Shown in pieces: positions 12,370 to 23,272 of a stretch of 64,000 bases of DNA. Source of the stretch: Daphnia pulex (taxonomy: Eukaryota > Arthropoda > Branchiopoda > Diplostraca > Daphniidae); the NCBI RefSeq assembly GCF_021134715.1, contig NC_060018.1, positions 9,193,501-9,257,500 of the forward strand. Direction: 5' to 3'. The notes under the pieces were generated by a model that searched no databases, had not been told where the DNA came from, and worked only from the letters and a program-made list of their open reading frames with translations. A program made the translations under genes and the position numbers. How positions within the stretch are numbered: position 1 is the first letter of the stretch; each line of letters opens with the position of its first letter.

Positions 12370-13560
12370 TTGGGATACTTATCAAAGCAGACTTTTTTGC
12401 CTAGACCAATTGATGGTGTTGTTTTCTCTAGCTTTCCTTAAATTGACAGGAATCAAACATATTCCTTTCGCCATTGATCCTGTCGAAATAGTTAGTAAAT
12501 TTTTCTTTGATGAACCAAGAAGATGCAGAAATTTTTATTGTTACTGCTTTGGTTAAGAAATTTGAAACTAATTTTTTAATAAACAGCATTCCTAGCATTT
12601 TTCGGCTTGAGTCATTTCTTATTTATTAAAATTATTCTATGAAATATTTAATTATTACGCTAGGCAATTACATTATTTGGCATTAAAGCAGCCAAAAATG
12701 GGGAACAATAAGTAATTATAGCGCGAATCATTTAGCATATAGCGAGTTAGAGTTATTACTGCATCTAAAGTTCCAAACTGCCGTCTTCTCAGCCTCGTGT
12801 GCTGAGAAGTTTATCTCGATCAGCTTCGTGTTTATTAAGTTCCTTTCAATTCTTGATTTTGAATTGTACATTTATCCGAAAATAGAGTTGTCATCACTTT
12901 ATGAAGAGACTTCTCAAGATTCTCAAAACAGGCTGGCTACTGCCGATTCCAAATTAATGGTTTTGATCGATTTTGTGGAACATATCCCTACCATTTATTG
13001 ATGTCGCATATAATTAGGCTTAGTCTAGGACGAGCAGAGAACGGTGCTTTTTTTGCTTGTTGTTTCGTACATCAAAACTTAAAGGAATCTTGGTATAAGG
13101 AACATTCATTAGTCTGTTTCATTTCCGATAAATTTTTGAATATTTCTGTCAAAGTAAGGATTGGGGTGTATTCCTAATTAGCTTACTAATTTTTTATGAA
13201 ATTTTTAAAATGAAATTTAGACACCTTCATTTAATGCAAAAAACCCTAATTTTTGAAGACATTGGGTGCGCTTGGTGGGATGGGAGGACAAATGTTTTAC
13301 AAAAGTTAGATACATTGTAACAAAATATTTTCTCACTTACCTTGCCGAAAATGGAGACGATCCCAACAAATTTACACCACCACAATCAATTTTAATAACA
13401 AAATAGGGACACTGGCATTATTACATATGAAAAAAAATGTCGGTTTTCTAGCCTGATTTTTAGCCTATACAAAGTGTTATTTTAGAGCCAAACATGGTTA
13501 ATATTATTGATACATTAATAGCTCACGAATCGAAATCCAAGAAATATGTCTTTTAGCATC
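12370..13560. other. AT-rich spacer
   Basis: No feature identified. Short frames near 13000-13170 may continue the decayed fragment upstream but carry stops and no motif. Confidence 0.4.
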
Positions 13561-13788
13561 TCGTTTTAATATTTTGTTTAAGTTGCGTTCCTTGAACTCG
13601 CGTTAAGACAGTGGATATCCAGTAAGCTGTACCTGCCAGCAAAGTATGCAAGGAAGTCGAGCGTTGCCCAATCGAAATTTTTCTTAGCTAAAACGGCAAG
13701 ACAAATGGGCAAGTTAAATACACCGAGGGGTTCACCACTACAAAATAAGTTTTTCCTACACCCTACCAAAATTACGCAAGTTTTGAGC

Positions 13789-14115
13789 CTATCTATACGC
13801 GCACAGTTTAACCAAATTCCGTAAATTATAACTAGCCTTAGTTTTCCAGCAGACGCCGAGGTAGATGGTCAACGCCAACTGATCATGTCTGAGGTAGCAT
13901 TTGCCCAGCACGACCGGAGTTGCGCACGACGCAAAAACCCACTCAATGTGGCACAAGTCAACAAAGTCCGCTTTTGTTCTCGTAAACTGCACGCAGCTAC
14001 CGTGAAACCAGCGATTAAAAAGACCGCAATGCACGGCAAAACTTGAGGCAACTACACGCTGGCATTCAGGAAATTGGCACACGATCAGCGCGGCCTGAGC
14101 ATCGAGTTCGTACTA
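13789..14115 (-). pseudogene. PHD-like zinc-finger fragment
   Basis: The minus-strand translation contains 'CQFPECQRVVASSFAVHCG' and 'RWFHGSCVQFT', then 'DLCHIEWVFASCA'. Spacing of Cys and His, with a Trp-Phe-His-Gly core, matches the PHD/RING-like finger found in chromatin proteins and in many retroelement proteins, where it binds zinc. One Cys expected after 'CG' reads Phe ('GLFNRWF'), suggesting decay. It lies just downstream of the broken minus-strand exons at 14480-16430 and may be their C-terminal part. Confidence 0.5.
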
Positions 14116-14479
14116 TTTAAAAACGTGACACTGTAATTATTTTCGGCCTATTACTGCATCACACACGCTGCTGGTCTAAAGCCAAATACCTGCATCGATG
14201 ACTGGGAAGCGGTGAGTGAATGGTCGACCTTAATCTTGTTTCGTCTTTGCGGCGCCTGGTTGACGCGCTGACTGATACCTGTGTTTACCAAGCAAAGCGT
14301 TATAGTTCCATCTCGCACGCTCCATCCCCACTAAGCGTGATGTCATGTCGTAACGTCACATTTGATGGAACGTCGAGCTTGACATATTCGAAACACAGCT
14401 CACTTACAAACAAAATCAGAAAAAAAAATTTAAGGCGGGACTCACCTACATTTGCGACATACAGATAGGCGAAACCCTA

Positions 14480-16430
14480 TGGTCGAAAGCCTTACCGGAA
14501 ATTGCTCAGTATGGCACTGCGCAAGTCAAGAGCCAAGAGCATCGTCTCGTTACTAACCGTCTTGCCGTGCAAAGAGTTCAATCCACGGAAGTAGAAATAA
14601 AACGCTCCCGGAGGAATGCCTCGCTCAAACAGCTCGCAGATAAACATTTCATGGGAAAAGTTCGAAAACAGTGTTAGATGATAGACGGAAATTTTTCGGC
14701 AGAAAAGATGCTTCATCTGCTTTTTCAAATGCTCACAAAAGCCCACGTGAAAAGGCCATCAAAAACCTTTTCGTAAATGTCAACCATTCCGCTCCGCCAT
14801 AACCCCCCCCCCCCCCGAAAAAAACACAAAACAAACAAACACAATTTTACAAAATCCTGATGCCCTGTGCAGATAGTCGTCGGAGGGTTCATGGCATTCC
14901 GTACGACGTCACCCGGACAGTAGGCGTTGACAATGTACTCTGGCAACTTGTTTAGAGTCACCATGTCCTTCATCTGTTGATAAGTCGGGATGCTCATTGC
15001 CAACAATGAAGGTGGGCTCCGGACGAGCTTGCGTACTTCACCACAACCAGTGGTTCAAGTAAGTAGTCGTGACGATTTCGTCCGCTGTATTTTCCGATTT
15101 CTCTAGCAAACGGAAAAAAAGAACAAAAACTTTCGTTACGCACAACAAGATAACAAAAACATGCCATCAGCGATCAGCCATTGGTAAACAAATGTGATCA
15201 AACAAATAACTAACTCACCGATGGGTTCAACACTAAAAATTTTTTTGTTATTTTTTACCAGAAAGAGGTAAATTTAAACAAACTTTCAGCAAAACACGCA
15301 CATTTTGAAGCATCCCATATTTTTTGTACACCCAAAGCTTCAAAGGGGAACCACTTGCAACTTACCTCCCACTTTGCTGCACGGCGAGATAAAGCTTGTC
15401 AAATACATCTGTAGCACGTTTCCCGTACTCACTTGACATCCGTGCACACATAAACAACAGCGTTTTGCGGGCCTCAGTGAATTTTCCTGTGACGGTGCAT
15501 AGCTGAGCACGTGTTGGTCGGTGATTCTAGGATAGATGATTACGATGCGATTGGCGCATCCGTAGCAGGTAGCAAGATTAGAATGCTCCAATGTGTGCAC
15601 CCGTTGATCGCAGAGTGAACAAACTGAACCGTTGTTGGTGACGTAAGGCGACACGCGCACCGCGCAGGGAGAGGAAAGTACTTCGGTGATTCCAAGACTT
15701 GCCGACACTTGCCTAAAAACATACAGGGAAAAGTCTAACTTTGCATTATTATTTAAAATAAATCTAAATTTCAGGCAACGACTCTATTAACATGTACACT
15801 CAAAAATAACAAACCAATTCTGCTTTTCCAAAAGCTTTTGAACCGACGGCTTCCGCTTTTCCAGATGGAAGGAGTGGTGCGTCAGCCCACTCCTAAGCGC
15901 CTTCCAATCTCGGGATTTGTAGGCGCATTTCTTTTCCAAGTGGTGACCAACGTTACATTTGAATCCCACGTTTCCCCGGCACAGAACTACAAGTGGCGGG
16001 AGGATCTTAGACTCATCGCCGATGTCGGGTTTCCTGTAGTTGACCAGTTCCTGGTCGCATTTCGACAGTGCCTCTGGTTGAAAAATAGATTATTTAGTCG
16101 AAACACGATAAACGCAAACCAAGACAAAATAATTGCTGAAACCCTTTACGAAAACGTAAGACTCTCAAAAAAGCAGTAGAGGGAACGAAGCTTTACCTGT
16201 CAAGAACTGCGAGGAAGAGTTACGCGAATTAAGCCCGTTGTCGAACTTTCACTTGTTGGCGGCAATTGTTTCATGTGAATTGTTTGTAGGACAAAATGAC
16301 ACCGATCCACTGGTTTCCCTATGAAAACATCAGATGAAAACAGTCATCCACATTTCCAAGTGACATAGGTTTCTTCTTACCTCTTCTGCGTCACGGTTTG
16401 AAACTTCAATCTCCCGTATGAAACCCATGT
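14480..16430 (-). pseudogene. Broken multi-exon gene of unknown function
   Basis: Exon-like blocks run leftward on the minus strand. A start 'MGFIREIEVSNRDAEE' at about 16430 ends in GAG|GTAAG. A block at 16065-15787 after AACCAG reads 'ALSKCDQELVNYRKPDIGD', 'FKCNVGHHLEKKCAYKSRD', then a stop. A block from 15713 after TTTTTAG reads 'GSVCSLCDQRVHTLEHS' and 'CYGCANRI', shifts frame near 15520, continues 'TVTGKFTEARKTLLFMCAR' and 'RATDVFDKLYLAVQQSGR', and ends at GTAAGT near 15365. Further blocks follow near 15120 ('ENTADEIVTTTYLNHW'), 15000 ('IPTYQQMKDMVTLNKLPEY') and 14746-14492 ('FELFERGIPP'-like, ending at GTAAGG). Cys pairs suggest zinc binding. Frameshifts, a poly-C run at 14804 and missing joins argue for a decayed gene. 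Family not recognised. Confidence 0.45.
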
Positions 16431-17125
16431 TAAGATAGCAATTTGACGAAAGTCTATCTACTTTAGTTACAATGAAGCCCCAGCCACAGTGAAGTGCAGG
16501 AATAGACTTCGGAACGATCAGGAAAAATCAGGAAGCTAATTAGGACCCAATACACTCAAAAATCAAAATATGGAAAATACTGCACTATACTCCAATTTTC
16601 TACCGAAATCAAAATTTGAAATAAAAACAGTTAATTTTTTGTTAAAAGTGAACAAAATATTACATGGCACGGTACACTACAAGCATTGGTGTGTGTTGAA
16701 ACATTTGTATTCCTCACCTAGCATTTAAAATGTTTCTTGAGCATGCAACAACACGGAACTACAGATGACAATTGATTTTTAGTCTAATCAACCCTTAAAA
16801 CAGAATCAAATCGCGGCTTTCATTTTTTTGTCGTCAAGCATTCATTCGGATTTGGCGGAGACACCCCAGACAGCATGCCTGGTTTTTAATCGGTATAAAA
16901 ACCGTCCCTTCCGTACCGTACAAACAGTCCGGAAAAAAAGACGGTTTTTATCCGTCTAATTTAAACGCTTAAAAACTAAAGGGTTCCGTCTGACGCCTCT
17001 ATCGTGCCGGGAAAAAAAGGACGGAAAAAAGACGGCTTTTGCCCTTCCAATTCGTGTGGTCCCAAATTGGTTTTTTATGGGCACAAATAAAAAATTACGT
17101 TTGGCCAGTCCAAAGGAGACCAGTT

Positions 17126-17268
17126 GGATGTGGTAGTGAACCCTTAATAGACAGAAGGTTAACCCAATAATAGTGAACCCTTAATAGACAGGAGGTTCAC
17201 CCAATAACAAACACAAAATGCAATTATTGGGTTAACCTCCTGTCTATTAAGGGTTCACTACCACATCC
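17126..17268. repeat. Foldback repeat with internal 37-bp direct repeat
   Basis: The left arm starting GGATGTGGTAGTGAACCC at 17126 is mirrored by 17221-17268 with very few differences over about 48 bases. Between them a 37-bp piece, 'tagtgaacccttaatagaca...', is repeated directly from 17173. The result is a short snap-back structure with one arm partly doubled. No target duplication is visible at the ends (gtt / cgc), so the insertion mechanism is unknown. Confidence 0.8.
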
Positions 17269-17330
17269 CGCTAACAAAAAACATATCTTAAACAACATAT
17301 CCTAATCACAATTTGCATTCTGTATCTACA

Positions 17331-18005
17331 AGATGGTCCTGTACAAGAAACAAATCAGAGCTGCCAGAACATGCCGTGGACTTTCAGAAGTTCATGTCAT
17401 AGTTCGAACTGCTTTAATGGCAGCAGGCAGAGCGACCAGTTTCATGGCTTAGGTGACCAATCATCGTGAAGTCCAGAAGCTCTTCCCTAATCGGCTGTTC
17501 CCTAATCGATTCAATCACTCTAACATCCATGAGTACGCCTTCAATTGCACTGTCGTGCACAATCCTTGGGCATTTTAGAATGTAAGTATTAGTAGGTTAA
17601 ATTTTAAAAAAAACAACAACAGCTAACCTTTACTGTTTATGCAGGTTGGAGTGATTCCTTCGCACGGATGGGGTCCCAACCGAAATCAATTACTGTCCAT
17701 TACAGCTCCCCTGATCCAGAACAATCGTGAACGGCGCGGTCCAAGAGGGGCAGGACGTGATACGTTGGCCGCAGGACGTGGTGCAGAGGCTTCTGGGCAT
17801 TACGAAATTTTGTTTAATTTTAGGTCGTGCCTATTGACATGAAACGTCAAAGTCAAAGCCAAAATAGCTATTATTAAATTTTTCCTTAATTTTAAGTAAT
17901 AACCCTTCCCCTCTTACCTTTTTTATAGGTCGTGGCAATCATGGAGGACACATTGCTCGTGGACATGGAACCCGTGTACGTGGAGCCCGTGGACGTGTTA
18001 TCTAG
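17331..18005 (+). pseudogene. Gene remnant ending in an Arg-Gly-rich tail
   Basis: An ATG at 17331 starts 'MVLYKKQIRAARTCRGLSE', hits a TAG at 17448-17450, and continues in frame with 'VTNHREVQKLFPN' and 'YAFNCTVVHNPWAF'. A GTAAGT donor at 17581 and a TGCAG acceptor at 17643 lead to 'GVIPSHGWGPNRNQLLSI' and 'RERRGPRGAGRDTLAAGRG'. A further acceptor (TTTTTTATAG) at 17929 leads to 'GRGNHGGHIARGHGTRVRG', ending at TAG 18003-18005. The RGG-type tail is typical of RNA-binding proteins and of some retroelement nucleocapsids. Two in-frame stops early on suggest it is no longer functional. Confidence 0.4.
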
Positions 18006-18514
18006 TCCCCTCACATCCCGCTTGTAAAATTTGGTTGGTCTTACTTTTTTCGAGTTTCTAAGTTTAAGCATGTCCTCCACCCCCAAATTATAAAGAAATT
18101 TTTTTTGGTTTGGTGTTTGGTTGCACACTTTTTAGTTTCGTGTTTGGTTGGTGTTTGGTTGGTGCTTGCTTTATGTTTACTTTTTTCCCCTTGGTTTCCC
18201 CCTATATTGTACTCCGGCTGTATTTTACTTGATATTCCTTGCTTTGTATAATTCATTTTTTGCACACGCACTTAATTTGTATAATTCATTCATGCACTTT
18301 GTTAGACCTTCCATGCATGCACGCAACCGCTCTTTCGTTGTAACTTTCTATGAGAGAGAATGCGCGCAAGCTGCTCTAAAACAACAAGCAAGTTTCTTAT
18401 TAAAATTTAGTCTATTCGACTAAATTTTAGTTAGATTTTTTCTAATTAAGTTAGATTTTTTAAATAAATCCAAAATTTCATGACAGATGAAAGACCAATG
18501 ACGACAAAAGTTTC

Positions 18515-18651
18515 GTCAACTCCATCGCTAACAACTTGAAGAAGAGGTTTGTGGAAAAGGATGCTGCAATTTCTGCAATCCTATCTGAAAAGGATGCAGC
18601 AATTTCTACCATACAATCTGATTTGTCAGAACTGAAAAAACAAATTGCTTG
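18515..18651 (+). pseudogene. Short coiled-coil fragment
   Basis: Translation gives 'NNLKKRFVEKDAAISAIL', 'SEKDAAISTIQSDLSELKKQ' and a stop. The phrase 'EKDAAIS' is repeated after 10 residues and the DNA shows the same direct repeat. The heptad-like spacing of Ile and Leu indicates a coiled coil. No start or partner domain was seen. Confidence 0.35.
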
Positions 18652-18896
18652 AAAATGCCAAGCCTGACTTAATAGAAATATTGCGCAGATAAAAATTACT
18701 ATTATCTGAAGAGGATCAATATGAAGAGTAAAGAAAAAAACTCAAAATCTTGGTGTAAGAAGAAATAAAAACACAATTTTAAAAAAGCTGTTTAAATTTT
18801 CCTTCTGGCAGACCGTCAACCGGCACAATTCTTATTAGTTGTATAAATAAGCAATTGACAAATAGAATATATTTTAACTGAATTTCATTAATTCTA

Positions 18897-19966
18897 GTGG
18901 GTAAGTTAAATCCTTTTAAACTAAAAATCTCAAGAAAATATTGTTTCCTTTGTGGTATTAGTTATTTAAATGAAAACAACAAAATTTGTATTTTTGCTGT
19001 ACTTAAAAACAAGTTTTGTAGTTGGAAATTAATCATTCCTGAACTGAAGCAAGCATCGTTTCTGTGTGAAAATCATTTTGATGAGACAGATGTTGTAAAA
19101 GGGTTTTCAGATGGCAAATATTTTCATCGCTATGAAAGATGGAGGTTAAGCTCTTCTGCTGTTCCTAAACATCACTTGGGTATTACAATTGTTACTGTAC
19201 TGTATTACATGTTAGTTGTAACATTACTTTCAACAGGTTAACAGGAAGCTTCTACCAAAGTATCCAGCCGTACTCCTCTTAAGCAACTGTTTACTGTAAA
19301 CAAACAACAAACAACAAAAGCAATGTGATGTTACGCAAACAACAATTTCAAACCTTCAATCCTCGTCAAACCGTCTTCAAAAACTACCACCACTGCTAGG
19401 TAATGCAGCAAACAGCCAGAAACGATTAAAAAGAACTTTTGGAAGTGAGAACACTCCACCTAACCAAGATACTAAGAAATGTAAACTTAACAGTAAGTTG
19501 TTTAAGATTGAATCACTTTTTACTAATTGTATTTATAATACATCTTCCATCGGCTCTATTGGCAGCACATCTATTGATGAAACTACAATTGGAGAAATGA
19601 TTGAACCACCAAAATTTGTTTCCATGCTTAGGTACATAACAATTAAAAATTTTACATTGCAATAATCTAACAGAATAATGTTGTTATATTCAGTAGTCAA
19701 GAGCAAGAAGAAGTGAGTGATGAAAGTGACCATATTGAAACTCTCAATCCTTCTCAGTGTCTCATTGAAAGCGAAGGTACACTAGAAGAAGACACTTTAG
19801 TGAATGATGCTGCCACTACAGTTATTTTGGTTCCTTCACCTGCAATGTAATTATTTTTTATTTTCCAAATTGAAAACATTTCATTACAAATTCTTTCTTT
19901 ATGAAACAGGCAAATTGATGCTGTTAAGCAATTTAGGCAGCCCATAGAATGTGAAACCACACTCGA
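18897..19966 (+). pseudogene. THAP-domain gene, cut off by a Copia insertion
   Basis: A first coding block (18897-19178) opens after an ATTCTAG acceptor or at its own start. It carries a THAP zinc-finger pattern: 'KYCFLCGI' (C-x2-C), then about 50 residues later 'FLCENHFDETDV' (C-x2-H) and 'SAVPKHHL', resembling the AVPTIF box. THAP domains bind DNA and occur in transcription factors and P-element transposases. Later exon-like blocks are 19245-19491 ('RTPLKQLFTVNKQQTTKA', one frameshift, then 'RLKRTFGSENTPP'), 19530-19631 ('SSIGSIGSTSIDETTIGEM'), 19695-19848 (acidic, 'QEQEEVSDESDHIETLNPS') and 19910-19966, each with usable splice sites. The frame is lost where the Copia relic begins near 20060. 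The conserved Trp and Pro of typical THAP domains are not all evident. Confidence 0.55.
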
Positions 19967-19975
19967 GGACGACGG

Positions 19976-20056
19976 ATGTACGACGTTCAGGCCCTTCCCC
20001 TTCAGGCTCATACCTTTCAGGCCCGTGGCCTTAATTGCAAGACATTTAGGCCCTCG
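19976..20056. repeat. Short interspersed TTCAGGCYC motif, four copies
   Basis: TTCAGGCCC, TTCAGGCTC, TTCAGGCCC and TTTAGGCCC occur within about 70 bases next to the Copia LTR. The function is unknown; this could be the edge of an older element. Confidence 0.4.
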
Positions 20057-20060
20057 TTGG

Positions 20061-20248
20061 TGTTGAACTTTGCCCAATAAATATACAACAGGACAATCAA
20101 AATGCAGCGTTACCTTTATTCAGACAACTGGACAGAACAAAAGACCGACTGACATGACACTTTATATAAAAGTAGGTGACATTACAGACGACAGAGGTAG
20201 TACGGGCAGTAACAGACGGAAGCCTCTGCTTGCCTCCTATTTCCAACA
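20061..20248 (-). mobile_element. Copia 3' LTR, 188 bp
   Basis: On the minus strand the segment begins TGTTGGAAATAGG and ends TTCAACA, giving the TG...CA ends and 5-bp inverted termini usual for Copia LTRs. It contains a TATATAAA-like box and AATAAA signals (for example 'tctgaataaagg'). It follows the RNase H end of the pol frame by about 70 bases. No second LTR was found at the other end of the element, so a target duplication cannot be tested. Confidence 0.75.
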
Positions 20249-23200
20249 CACCCACTCAAGCATAGGCGACGACGTTAACAAGCACAAGCAATAAATTACA
20301 AGTACAAGTAACAATATTGATTTCTTCTTCTTTACTCTTCTCAGCTTTACAAATCTTGGTCCTGGCAAAGCCTTTGTCAGGATATCGGCAAGCTGCATAT
20401 CTGTACTGATGTAGGTGACGTCAATGACTCGTTCCTTATGCAAAGCTCGGATGAAATGAAACTTCACGTCGATATGCTTTGTGCGTTGATGAAATTCCGC
20501 ATTCTTGACTAGTTTAATTGAAGACTGGTTGTCAAAAAACAGGGTAGTTGGCGTAGATTCTTGGAGACAAAAATCTTGGAGAAAGCGTCTCATCCACACT
20601 ACTTCCTTTGAGGCTGTGGCGGCTACCACATACTCGGACTCGGTAGTTGACAAGGAAACATATTTCTGTCGTTGACTCTTCCAGCTTACAGGGCCTCCAA
20701 TTAACATCAGGATGATTCCAGTAGTCGAGCGTCTGTCATCTAGGTTCGAGGCGAAATCAGCATCAGTGTAGGCAACAAGTTCGTTCCGAGAGTCAGAGCT
20801 TCCGAAAACAATTCCGTGACTTGTGGTCCCATTTAAATATGAGAAGATACGGTTGACGGCTTCCCAATGCGCCTGAGTCGGAGAACTTGAGAACTGTGAG
20901 ACTTGACTGACAGCAAAAGTGATGTCGGGTCGAGAACAGGTGACAGCATAAATAAAGGATCCGACGGCCTCGCGAAACGGCTCCATCAATGTTGGATGAG
21001 TGGAAATATCATTTTCGCGTCCATCAAAGCCTTTTGATAGACGTGAAAAGGGATCCGCAGGAACGACACGAGTATTGCAGTCAGACAGGCCAAATTTCTC
21101 CAGAAGTCGCTTGATGTAGTTTTCTTGAGAGATGTGGATAGTTTTCTTCAAACCGTCTCGAGCTATTTGAATTCCAACAAAACAATCAGCAGGGCCAGTC
21201 GTCACCTCAAATTGTTTGGCTAGAAAATCCACTACACTGACAAGTTTTGAGGATTGGCTACTGCAGATCAAACCATCATCGACCCATATGCGATCACTGT
21301 TAGACACTTTTCTTCGTTGAGGACGTAAATACACTGATCCGCACTGCTTCGAACAAAACCAAAACTAATGAGGAATCCGTGAAATTTCAGGTTCCAAGCT
21401 CTGGAGGCCTGCTTTAGTCCATAAATGCTCCGTTTCAACTTGCAGACTTTTTCTTCATGGACATGAGAAATAAAACCCTCGGGTTGGGTCTTGTACAATT
21501 CTTCTTCTAAGTCTCGGTTCAGAAACGCAGTCTTTACATCAAGCTGCAACATCTCGAGATCTAAAATTGCAGCAATTGAAAGAAGAGCACGTAAAGATTC
21601 ATATTTCACCACAGGGGAAAAGGTCTCCTGAAAATCAATTCCTGGGCGCTGTGTGAAGCCTTTGGTGACAAGCCTAGCTTTAAAACGACGAATTTCTCCT
21701 TGTTCATCAAGCTTCAATTTATACACCGATCTATTGTCGATGGGTTTTCTGCCAGGTGGTAAATTCGTCAGCGTCCAGGTCTTGTTTTTGACTAAAGCAT
21801 CAATCTCCTCTTCCATTTCATTCTTCCAACGGTCTCCTTGAGGGAACTCGACAGCATTCTTGAAGTCTTTTGGTTCTTCCACAACACCCACTGAAGCAAG
21901 CTTAGCATAAGACTTCTTTCTCATCAATCCATCTTACAGGTGGTCTGCGAACTCTCCGTCCAAGGGGAGGCTCTTCATGTTGATTAACTGCAGAAGCGCC
22001 GGTCAACTCTTGTATGTCAACTTCTTCATGGCTAGTACTGGAATCACTCACTTCTTGAGACTCTGTGGGAAGATTTTCTCCATCCTGAATGTTGTTTGGT
22101 TCAAATGGCATATTGAGTTGGGGTTTTTGATCTGGTTGCCCGATTTCTTCAAAATAGGAGTTGGCAACCAGATAAAATATGCTGCTTGGTTCGTCAATTT
22201 CAACTGCTCGATCATCCAGCTCTTGAAAAACAACATCCCTAGATATTAGAACTTTGCGATTTAAGAATCCCAGGCCCTGAAAGCCTTTTGGGTTTCACAA
22301 TAACCCACATATTTACATTTAATGGCTTTAGGATAAATTTTCCCCTTTTTTCTTTTGGGACATGCACAAAAACTGTAGATCCAAAGATCCTGAGGTGGGA
22401 AAAATTCGGCTTCACTCCCTTTCATACTTCATATGGAGTTTTACCTTCTACGGCTTTAGTTGCCACTCGGTTGAGCAGATATACAGCACAGTAGGATGCT
22501 TCCGCCCAGAGCTCCAAAGGAAGGGATGAGAAAAAGAGCATACTCCTTGCCGATTCCAGTACCGTTCTGTTAAGTCTCACTGACACACCGTTTTGCTCTG
22601 GTGTGTAAGCCGCGGTTTTCTCATGTCGTATGCCGTTTTCACTAAGCCACGTCTCAAACTCCTTCCCAACGTATTCACCGCCATTGTCACTTCTTAGACA
22701 GACGACTGGGTTTCCAATTTCAACTTCAACCCTTTTCACAAACTGTTTAAAGAGATCAAAAACTTCTGATTTACGTTTGATGAAATGAATGACACTATAG
22801 CTACTGAAGTCATCTTTGAAAGTTACAAAGTATTTAACGCCACCAGGAGATGAGACTGATACCGGTCCACAAACATCGGAGTGAATCAGATCACCAATTT
22901 TCTTTCCTCTGGTTCGGCCAATGGTTGAAAAGGAGAGACGGTGGTGTTTTCCATTCATACAACCTTCGCATACCAAATCTTTTCTTAAATCTTCGCTGAG
23001 GATAATCCCATCGGCCATGAAACTGTCAGCCATCTTCTTTATTGTAGAAACTGCGACGTGCCCAAGACGCCGATGCCAGAGATGTATTGAATGAGGTGTC
23101 GATTTTACCAGGGCTGAGAAAGATTCCATTTTCGGTTTAGGTGTAATTGTTTTTCCATGACAGCTTATGATATCAAGAATGTATAAATTATTTTCTTGAC

Positions 23201-23255
23201 TCAAACCAGCTAACCGAACTTTGCCATTCTTGCTGACTTCTTTTTTTCAAATCCA
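20249..23255 (-). mobile_element. Copia retrotransposon, integrase to RNase H, 5' truncated
   Basis: Minus-strand frames give, in order: the end of protease or linker ('SKNGKVRLAGLSQENNLYIL' near 23240); integrase with a zinc-finger-like 'HLWHRRLGHV' and 'CEGCMNGKHH', catalytic-type 'HSDVCGP', 'RSDNGGEY' and 'TPEQNGV' (23110-22560); RT from 'WKNEMEEEIDALVKNKTW' through 'QLDVKTAFL' and 'GLKQASRAW' (21850-21380); the active-site box 'WVDDGL' (near 21280); and RNase H with 'AYTDADFASNLDDRRST', 'TTESEYVV' and 'RTKHIDVKFHF'. These are Copia hallmarks. Frames break near 22420, 22110-21920 and 21300, so it is inactive. Gag, most of protease and the 5' LTR are missing. The fragment starts about 18 bases inside an apparent intron of the minus-strand gene at 23273-24439. 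Confidence 0.9.
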
Positions 23256-23272
23256 CTAAATAACAAACATAC

